The notes under the pieces were generated by a model, which was not told the origin of the DNA, made no database searches, and worked only from the letters and a program-made list of their open reading frames with translations. Of a stretch of DNA of 10,592 bases, positions 5,740 to 10,592 are shown piece by piece. Numbering within the stretch: the stretch's first letter is position 1; each line of letters starts with the position of its first letter. This DNA is from JTS-RE9 sp964649195 (GTDB lineage: Bacteria > Planctomycetota > Phycisphaerae > Phycisphaerales > Phycisphaeraceae): NCBI GenBank assembly GCA_964649195.1, contig CAZYPK010000172.1:1-10592 (forward strand), read 5' to 3'. The translations under genes and the position numbers were made by a program.

Positions 5740-8487
5740 TTACCGCGAGTTGCGTTGCTGCGGCATCAGGATGGAGAGGTTGTTCAATGAGCCGCTCTGC
5801 TGCTGCAACTTGGCCAGGGCGCTTTCCATGGCGGTGAACTGGGTTTCGAGCCTGGCGCGTTTGGAGGCGAGCTGGGCGTCGAGGGCGGTGATGCGTTTGT
5901 TGTTGAGTTCGATCTGCGCGGTGATCTGGCCGGTTTTTCCGTCCAGCACCCGCTCGGTCAGATTCTTGAGCAGCTCATCGATGCGCGTGCCGATGCCGGC
6001 GCGGAGGGTCTTCGTTTCGCCATCGACGGTTTCCGTTTCCTTGAACGTGAACATCTGCTGCACCGCCGCGGGGTCGGCGAGCAGGGCGGCGGTGAGTTTG
6101 GCCTCGTCGAACTCCAGCACCGCGCCTTTGCCGACCTTCAGGCCGATCTGCGAGAGGGAGTTGAACTGCGTGGAAACCTCGGTGTTTCGATTGGTGACGA
6201 TGCGGAACAGCGAGGACTGAATGCCCGACAGGGCCGGATCGCCCAGCAGCAGGCCGCGCTGCTTGGTTTCGGCGTCGTACTGGTCGTACTTTTTGATCGA
6301 CTCCATGACGCCGTTGAAGTCGGCGACAAACTTTTTGACCGCCTCGACCACGGCACCGCTGTTTCGGCTGATGGAAAGATTGACCGGGGTGTCGCCGGGG
6401 TTCTTCAGGTTGATCGTGGCGCCGGGGATGACGCCGACGAGCCGGTTGGTGGCGCTGCTGATGGCGATGGCCTTGGCGGGGTCGTTGGAGCCGAAGAAGA
6501 CCAGGGCGTTCCGGGCCTCGTTGAGCGTGCTCGCGCCGAAGCCCAGCCCGCCGTCGTCGAAGACAAACGCGCCGCCCCTGCCATCCTTTTTCGCGTTGAA
6601 GCTCAGGCGAAACGGGCTGGCGCCCGAACCGTCGTTGAGGATCGAGGCGTTCACATCCAGGCCGGCGGCATTGATCTTGTCGTTGATCTGCTGAAGCGTG
6701 TCGGTGGCTTCGATGGTGATGGTTTTTTCAAAGGAGCCGTCGAGATGTTCGCCCGGGGCGGCGGCTTCGCCCAGGATGCCCAGGTCGCGGGCGGTGGTGG
6801 ATCCGCTTTCGCTGATCTTGAGGGCGACGGTTCCCCCGCCGGTGTCTTCGATGATCAGGCCGTCGCCGTTGTCGTTGATGCGGGCATGGACCGCCAGGCC
6901 GCGGCTGTTGATTTCGGCGATGACATCGCCCATGGTGATTTCGTTGCCCTGGGTCAGATCGACGGTGGCGGTGTTGCCGTTGGAATCGCGAATGGTGAAC
7001 TGGCCGCGCGTCACCCCCAGTCCGCCGCGCAGCGCGTCGAGCCTTGTGCCTTCGTTGATGTATTGAAATTGCAGGTTGCCGCTGCCGGCCGTGGCTGCCG
7101 CGAAGCTGCCCGCCAGGCCCAGGTCGGCGGCGGTGGTGCCCGATGTGTCGCTGATGATCAGGTCGCCGGCGGTGGAGCCGGTGTGGTCGGTCAGGAGCAG
7201 GCCGTTGCCCGCGCTGTTGAGCGAAGCGGTGACGCCTGCGCCCGAACCGTTGATCAGGTTGATCACATCACTCACGCTGGCGGCGGCGGAAAGATCGATG
7301 GCGGTGGCTGCGCCGGCGCGGTTGGTGATGCTGATGGTCCCCGGCGTGGCGATGCCGGCGCCGCCGTTGAGATTCTTCAGCAGCTTGCTGTTGAGCCCCG
7401 CCACCACGCGGGCCCCTTGCAGCACGCCGTCGGCATTGTCATCGCTGCCGACGATGCCCAGATCGATGGCGGCCTTGGAGCCGTTGATCGCCGCGACGGT
7501 GAAGGTCCCTCCGCCCGCGGTGTTGTCCGTCAGTTGCAGGCCCGAGCCGTTGCCTGCCAGCGTCACCGCCCCGGCGGTGGCGGCGCTGATGTTGGCCGCC
7601 AGGTCGGCGAGGGTGGCGTTGGAGCCCAGGGTGATGTTGAAGGTCTGCCCGTCGCGCGTGGTCAGGCTGAAGTCGGCGAGCGAAGGATGCTTGCGCACCC
7701 CGTTGCCGTCGTTGAGCGAAGCCAGTTGCGTCTTGTTGCCGATGGTGTTGATCGCGGCGGCGGTGAGCGTGTCTCCCGCTGCCGCGACGTTGAAACCCAG
7801 CGTGGCGCTGACGCCCGAATTGCTCACATCGCTGACGGTGAGATTGCCGGCCACCGAACCGGTGTTGTCGGTCAGGACGAACCCGTCGCCATCGACGGAG
7901 GCGGTGACGTTGATGCCGTCGCTGTTGTTGATGGCAGAGAGAACATCGTTGACGCTGACCGCCTTGCTCAGATCGACGATGGCGGAAGCGCCGGAGCGAT
8001 CGGTGATGCGGATTTTGCCCCGGGTGATGCCGTTGCCCCCGTTGAGCGTGTTCAATTGCGTGTCGGCATCGAGCCGGGCGTCGCCGAACTCGAAGGTGAG
8101 CGTGCCGCCGGCCGGGGCGACGGGCGTGGCGTCCTTGTCGGCGAAGCCTTGCGTGAGGGTCTGCTGGCTGCTGACGAGCCTGGCGACGGAAAAGCTGTAG
8201 GTGCCCGGCGTGGAGGAGGGCGAAGTGGTGGCGCTGAGCACCGATTCATCACCGCTGGCGGCGGTGGTGGCGTTGAAGAGATTGCTCGTGAGAAAACCGC
8301 TGGCGGAAAGCTTCAGCGAAAGCAGCTTGGCGTTGATTTCCTGAAACGCCACCTGCTGGCTGGTGAGCACGGCATTGCGCCGCTGCACGAACAGCTTCGG
8401 TCTCGATTCGATCGAGATGAGCTGATCGATCAGCGAAGCGGTGTTGATGCCGCTGATCAGTCCAATGCCGGAGGTGATGCCACTCAT
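5740..8487 (-). CDS. fliD: Flagellar hook-associated protein 2 (filament cap FliD), enlarged
   Basis: The protein is 915 aa, about twice the length of enterobacterial FliD. The start is the ATG at 8487; a TTG five codons upstream is less likely. The N-terminus ITSGIGLISGINTASLIDQLISIESRP (within residues 4-30) matches the FliD N-terminal domain, about 8-112. The middle contains four repeated beta-rich modules at about 143-234, 253-346, 368-459 and 482-572. Each starts with a LNGGNGI-like turn, continues with I(R/T)ITDRSG and VDL, and has LLLTDNTGS-like and LGI/LGF endings, typical of Flagellin_IN (hook IN) motifs. A further motif lies near 590-632 (TLQQINDKINAAGLDVNASI). The C-terminal FliD domain spans about 650-900 and ends in a coiled coil (852-895) with a LAKLQQQSGSL tail. 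FliD caps the flagellar filament tip and drives flagellin assembly after export through the flagellar type III system. No other flagellar gene (fliS, flaG, flagellin) is adjacent. Tandem repeats begin within about 20 bp of the start codon, leaving no obvious promoter. Confidence 0.93.
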   Translation of the reverse strand: MSGITSGIGLISGINTASLIDQLISIESRPKLFVQRRNAVLTSQQVAFQEINAKLLSLKLSASGFLTSNLFNATTAASGDESVLSATTSPSSTPGTYSFSVARLVSSQQTLTQGFADKDATPVAPAGGTLTFEFGDARLDADTQLNTLNGGNGITRGKIRITDRSGASAIVDLSKAVSVNDVLSAINNSDGINVTASVDGDGFVLTDNTGSVAGNLTVSDVSNSGVSATLGFNVAAAGDTLTAAAINTIGNKTQLASLNDGNGVRKHPSLADFSLTTRDGQTFNITLGSNATLADLAANISAATAGAVTLAGNGSGLQLTDNTAGGGTFTVAAINGSKAAIDLGIVGSDDNADGVLQGARVVAGLNSKLLKNLNGGAGIATPGTISITNRAGAATAIDLSAAASVSDVINLINGSGAGVTASLNSAGNGLLLTDHTGSTAGDLIISDTSGTTAADLGLAGSFAAATAGSGNLQFQYINEGTRLDALRGGLGVTRGQFTIRDSNGNTATVDLTQGNEITMGDVIAEINSRGLAVHARINDNGDGLIIEDTGGGTVALKISESGSTTARDLGILGEAAAPGEHLDGSFEKTITIEATDTLQQINDKINAAGLDVNASILNDGSGASPFRLSFNAKKDGRGGAFVFDDGGLGFGASTLNEARNALVFFGSNDPAKAIAISSATNRLVGVIPGATINLKNPGDTPVNLSISRNSGAVVEAVKKFVADFNGVMESIKKYDQYDAETKQRGLLLGDPALSGIQSSLFRIVTNRNTEVSTQFNSLSQIGLKVGKGAVLEFDEAKLTAALLADPAAVQQMFTFKETETVDGETKTLRAGIGTRIDELLKNLTERVLDGKTGQITAQIELNNKRITALDAQLASKRARLETQFTAMESALAKLQQQSGSLNNLSILMPQQRNSR

Positions 8488-8504
8488 GGGAAACTCGATC
8501 AAAA

Positions 8505-8609
8505 GGGCCTAGGGAAGAGGGCCTGGGGCCTAGGGGGAACAGGGCTTGGGAAGGAGGGCTTGGGGCCTAGGGGGAACAGGGCTTGGGGAGGAGGGCCTGG
8601 GGCCTAGGG
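8505..8609. repeat. 37-bp tandem repeat with GGGCCTAGGG core
   Basis: Units starting AGGGCCTGGGG or AGGGCTTGGGG begin at 8518, 8555 and 8592, a period of 37, with a degenerate piece at 8505-8517. Each contains the palindromic word CCTAGG. Read on the minus strand, these purine-rich units form the immediate 5' leader of fliD. The 56 nt that follow (8611-8666) look unique and separate this array from the next one. Confidence 0.7.
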
Positions 8610-8666
8610 TTCAAGGCAGGGAGGAGAACAGGTCAGCGGACAAGGCAAAATCACCTGCGCCAAGTG

Positions 8667-8720
8667 CCTTTTCCTAGGCCCTAGGCCCTTGGCCCCAGGC
8701 CCTTTTCTGGCCTTTTCCTA
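8667..8720. repeat. 44-bp tandem repeat with CCTAGG core, left part
   Basis: A full unit, CCTTTTCCTAGGCCCTAGGC..., spans 8667-8710, and the next begins at 8711 before the gap. The sequence is the strand-complementary version of the GGGCCTAGGG units at 8505-8609, so the two arrays face each other as a large imperfect inverted repeat. Confidence 0.75.
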
Positions 8721-8820
8721 NNNNNNNNNNNNNNNNNNNNNNNNNNNNNNNNNNNNNNNNNNNNNNNNNNNNNNNNNNNNNNNNNNNNNNNNNNNNNNNN
8801 NNNNNNNNNNNNNNNNNNNN
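8721..8820. other. Assembly gap of exactly 100 N inside the 44-bp array
   Basis: The left edge ends in CCTTTTCCTA and the right edge resumes with CCCTAGGCCC of the same unit. If the repeat is regular, the missing length should be two bases plus a multiple of 44. The number of units is unknown. Confidence 0.95.
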
Positions 8821-8890
8821 CCCTAGGCCCTTGGCCCCAGGCCCTTTTCTGGCCTTTTCCTAGGCCCTAGGCCCTCTTCCCTAGGCCCTG
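8821..8890. repeat. 44-bp tandem repeat with CCTAGG core, right part
   Basis: A partial unit (8821-8852) and the start of the next (8853-8873) match the units left of the gap. The end degenerates into CCCTAGG words at 8879-8886. The array stops a few bases from the stop codon of the small minus-strand gene at 8895. Confidence 0.75.
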
Positions 8891-8894
8891 CTCT

Positions 8895-9092
8895 TCAATC
8901 ATCCACCACACTGCCTTGGTAAAGTTTTTTCCAATCGTGTCCTCGAACGTCGATGGCCGGCTGCGGGGCGGGCCATCCGATGCGGGGCGGCTGCCGAAGC
9001 AGGTCGCTCGCCCAAAGAGCCAGCGTTCGCCGGAACAGCCGGGCGGATCGTTCATCCTCGATCGGTTCAAACCGTTTTGGCATCCTGTCCAT
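8895..9092 (-). CDS. Small hypothetical protein, 65 aa
   Basis: I do not recognise this protein. The case for a real gene is a canonical AGGAGG (complement of 9099-9104) six bases before the ATG at 9092, better than any other site in the window. A GTG directly before the ATG is the only alternative nearby. The product begins MDRMPKRFEPIEDERSARLF, is rich in Arg, Asp and Pro, has an amphipathic-looking stretch SARLFRRTLALWASDLL (16-32) and a Pro-rich middle (35-45), and ends KKLYQGSVVDD. There is no signal peptide, membrane segment or cysteine. It shares orientation with fliD and the glycosylase but is separated from both by repeats. An overlapping minus-strand frame (8867-9070) lacks such a start and runs into the repeat array, so it is not called. 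Expression and function are unproven. The 206 nt upstream (9093-9298) hold nothing else I can support. Confidence 0.55.
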   Translation of the reverse strand: MDRMPKRFEPIEDERSARLFRRTLALWASDLLRQPPRIGWPAPQPAIDVRGHDWKKLYQGSVVDD

Positions 9093-9098
9093 CACCGG

Positions 9099-9104
9099 CC
9101 TCCT
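9099..9104 (-). promoter_or_regulatory. Strong Shine-Dalgarno for the 65-aa gene
   Basis: AGGAGG on the minus strand lies six bases before the ATG at 9092. This is the main evidence that the small frame is translated and fixes its start. Confidence 0.6.
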
Positions 9105-9298
9105 GGTTCGCTCCGCGTCGCCTGTTCCGCTTATCGGCCTCCATCTCCACTATCGACCGCCGGAGATACCCCGCTTGAACAACCAGACCGCGCAGAGGTC
9201 AGGAACCCACCGGAATCGTGAAAAAATTGGGTGACACCCTTGACGACGGGTGCTGCGGTCGGAGGCTTTGCATCGGGTGATGGCTGGTGCTCTGTTCC

Positions 9299-9420
9299 GG
9301 GTGGCTGGGGCTGAAGGCTCGGCGCAAGCCCCGGCCCGGCGACCATCGACTTTCAGTTGCGCCACCTTGCTTCGCGCGTTCGGGCCGGGGCTTGCGCCGA
9401 GCCTTCAGCCCCAGCCACCC
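9299..9420 (+). repeat. Long inverted-repeat element with conserved loop, copy 2
   Basis: Two perfect 39-nt inverted arms (9299-9337 and 9382-9420) enclose a 44-nt loop. The arms begin and end GGGTGGCTGGGG / CCCCAGCCACCC. Loop segment 9341-9376 matches copy 1 (4597-4632, minus strand) at 35 of 36 positions. The arms differ from copy 1 at two adjacent base pairs (CG here, TT/AA there) with pairing kept on both sides. The loop also holds TTGCGCC, which could pair with GGCGCAA in the left arm as an alternative fold. No T-run follows either end, so a simple terminator is unlikely even though it sits downstream of the minus-strand glycosylase gene. Confidence 0.75.
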
Positions 9421-9479
9421 AAAGCAGCTCAGCCCCAGCCACCCAAAGCGGACTCAGCCCCAGCCACCCGACGCTGCTT
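9406..9479. repeat. Tandem repeat of 24-25 bp derived from the element's arm tip
   Basis: CAGCCCCAGCCACCC occurs at 9406, 9430 and 9455, each followed by AAAGC or GACGC and a few variable bases. The first copy is the outer end of the right arm of the element at 9299-9420, so the array appears to have grown from that tip. It ends 8 nt before the glycosylase stop codon (9488). Confidence 0.75.
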
Positions 9480-9487
9480 GGACTGGA

Positions 9488-10486
9488 TCACGCTTTGAGC
9501 ATCTTCATCGCTTTTTGCAGGTCGCTCCAAACCTTTTTGCGGTTTTCGGGGGTGTATGCCCGCAGCAGGTAGGCGGGGTGGAAGGTGGGCATGACGGGGA
9601 TCGAAGGGCCGGCGGGTTTGAGGGCGTTGAAGTGGTGCCAGATGCCGCGGATGGCGGTGATCCCTTTATCGGTTTGCAGGATCTGTTTGGTGGCGGGTCC
9701 GCCGAGGGTGACGATGACGCGGGGCTGGATGGTTTCGATCTGGCGTTTGAGGAAATCCCAGCAGGCGAGCACCTCGGCGGGGGTCGGGGCGCGGTTGCCG
9801 GGGGGGCGGCACTTGACCACGTTGGCGATGTAAACCTTCTCCCGCGACAGGCCCATGGCGGCGATCATTTCATTGAGCTTCTGCCCGGCCTTGCCGATGA
9901 ACGGGCGGCCTTGCAGGTCCTCGTTTTCGCCGGGGCCTTCGCCGATGAAAAGCAGGTTCGCATCGGGATCGCCTTCACCGAAGACCGTCTGCGTGCGGCC
10001 GCTGCACAGCCCGCATTTGCGGCAGTCGCGCACCTCGTTCACATCCATGTCGTGCAGCAGGTGAACCTTGGTGTCCAGATCGATCGCACGGGGATAAACA
10101 GGCAGCGGTGGAAGCATGTCGTCGGTGTAGGAAGGAGGGGAGGCAGGGGGATTCAAAGCCGATGGACTCCTGTCCATCGGTCCGACAGGAACGACAGGAG
10201 CGGGAGCGGCTTCACCAAAAAGATTGACGGTCGGTTCACCGGGGGTACCGGGGGTACCGGGGGCGCCGGGGGCAGGCTCGGCAGATGGAGTGCGCTGCGG
10301 CGTGGCGCGGGGAGGAATGACGGGCACCGGACGCGCAGCCTGCGCCGGCGGCGCTTCCACCGCGTACACCGGCTCGATCGCATCGGCCATCGCGGGAACC
10401 TGTCCGATGGGCACCGCATCCACGCCCAGCAGTTGATCGGTGCGCAGGTGCTGCCTGAGAATGCGTTGAAATCGCGCGGGGTCCAT
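9488..10486 (-). CDS. Uracil-DNA glycosylase, family 4 (Fe-S, UDGa type), with Pro-rich N-terminal extension
   Basis: The protein is 332 aa. The start is the ATG at 10486 (MDPARFQRILRQHL); no clear Shine-Dalgarno precedes it, and TATGCT at 10494-10499 on the minus strand is too close for a normal leader if it is the -10 box. The catalytic domain is about 150-332. It has the four Fe-S cysteines C155, C158, C226 and C242 (CRKC; VVKCRPPGNR; then C 16 residues on), motif A GEGPGENEDLQGRPFIGKAG (182-201) and motif B HPAYLLR (303-309). GEGPG without a KRRIH loop argues for ordinary family 4 rather than UdgX. These enzymes excise uracil from DNA to start base-excision repair in the cytoplasm. The domain alone is about 180-200 aa; here about 150 residues precede it, a short helical start (1-40), then a Pro/Ala-rich linker with APGTPGTPGEP (about 74-84). 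Such extensions are common in planctomycete and actinobacterial homologues and may be a flexible tether. It is transcribed toward the repeat element at 9299-9420. Confidence 0.93.
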   Translation of the reverse strand: MDPARFQRILRQHLRTDQLLGVDAVPIGQVPAMADAIEPVYAVEAPPAQAARPVPVIPPRATPQRTPSAEPAPGAPGTPGTPGEPTVNLFGEAAPAPVVPVGPMDRSPSALNPPASPPSYTDDMLPPLPVYPRAIDLDTKVHLLHDMDVNEVRDCRKCGLCSGRTQTVFGEGDPDANLLFIGEGPGENEDLQGRPFIGKAGQKLNEMIAAMGLSREKVYIANVVKCRPPGNRAPTPAEVLACWDFLKRQIETIQPRVIVTLGGPATKQILQTDKGITAIRGIWHHFNALKPAGPSIPVMPTFHPAYLLRAYTPENRKKVWSDLQKAMKMLKA

Positions 10487-10532
10487 GAGTGCAGCATAAC
10501 GAAAAACGAGTTGGGGACGGAAGGGGAGGGGG

Positions 10533-10588
10533 GAAGGCACGAAGGGGAAAAGATTGAAAAATGGCCATTCTCCCACGTCCGTGCCTTC
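10533..10588. repeat. Short inverted repeat upstream of the glycosylase gene
   Basis: GAAGGCACG (10533-10541) and CGTGCCTTC (10580-10588) are exact reverse complements separated by 38 nt. The right side, GTGCCTTCGTCC, looks like the start of another repeat that leaves the window. It lies 47 nt upstream of the glycosylase start, where the promoter should be. Function is unknown. Confidence 0.4.
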
Positions 10589-10592
10589 GTCC

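Noticed and set aside
6745..8607. A 620-codon plus-strand open frame opposite fliD
   Set aside because: The composition is a Gly/Ala/Val-rich mirror of the fliD modules and the frame runs into the CCTAGG repeats. FliD on the minus strand explains the region.
8867..9070. A 67-codon minus-strand frame overlapping the 65-aa gene
   Set aside because: It has no Shine-Dalgarno, and its C-terminus is translated from the CCTAGG repeat. The frame starting at 9092 has a perfect AGGAGG.
9220..9240. Intrinsic terminator on the minus strand (GGGTGTCACCC followed by AATTTTTT)
   Set aside because: The stem is only 4 bp with a 3-nt loop, and the site is about 250 nt past the glycosylase stop codon, beyond another large hairpin. 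It is possible but too weak to call.

Overview
The window is GC-rich bacterial DNA and most likely comes from a member of the Planctomycetota. The argument rests on a neighbouring pair of genes for a planctomycete-type cytochrome c/DUF1592 protein and a Tat-exported DUF1552 protein, and on long hairpin-rich spacers. DUF1592/DUF1552 pairs also occur in Verrucomicrobiota and some other phyla, so class-level placement (for example Phycisphaerae) is only a guess. Two runs of exactly 100 Ns (5607-5706 and 8721-8820) look like scaffolding placeholders. Both interrupt tandem repeats, so this is probably a draft or metagenome assembly.

Layout. 1-371: a short tandem repeat and an interspersed palindromic repeat upstream of the first gene. 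372-2786 (+): secreted DUF1592-family c-type cytochrome. 2787-3028: spacer with two inverted copies of a 25-nt hairpin. 3029-4366 (+): Tat-signal DUF1552 protein. 4367-4713: spacer made largely of two palindromic repeat families. 4714-5283 (+): cytoplasmic thioredoxin-fold protein with a WCGDC active site. 5284-5739: repeat-filled convergent spacer with the first gap. 5740-8487 (-): very large flagellar cap protein FliD. 8488-8894: CCTAGG-rich tandem repeats and the second gap. 8895-9092 (-): small unrecognised gene with a strong Shine-Dalgarno. 9299-9479: long inverted-repeat element followed by tandem copies of its tip. 9488-10486 (-): family 4 (Fe-S) uracil-DNA glycosylase with a Pro-rich N-terminal extension.

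How the parts relate. The DUF1592 and DUF1552 genes are the only clear functional pair; they are co-oriented and probably act together outside the cytoplasm. The thioredoxin-like, FliD, small-ORF and glycosylase genes are housekeeping or unrelated functions. I see no defence, CRISPR, toxin-antitoxin or biosynthetic system.

The unusual content is between the genes. At least seven different palindromic or tandem repeat families sit in the spacers, and none was seen inside a recognised gene. One is a roughly 112-122 nt element with long inverted arms and a nearly invariant central loop. It is present twice in opposite orientation, and its arms differ by paired, structure-preserving changes. That element, and a smaller hairpin pair that also carries a compensatory change, are the best candidates for something undescribed: a non-autonomous mobile element or a structured RNA.
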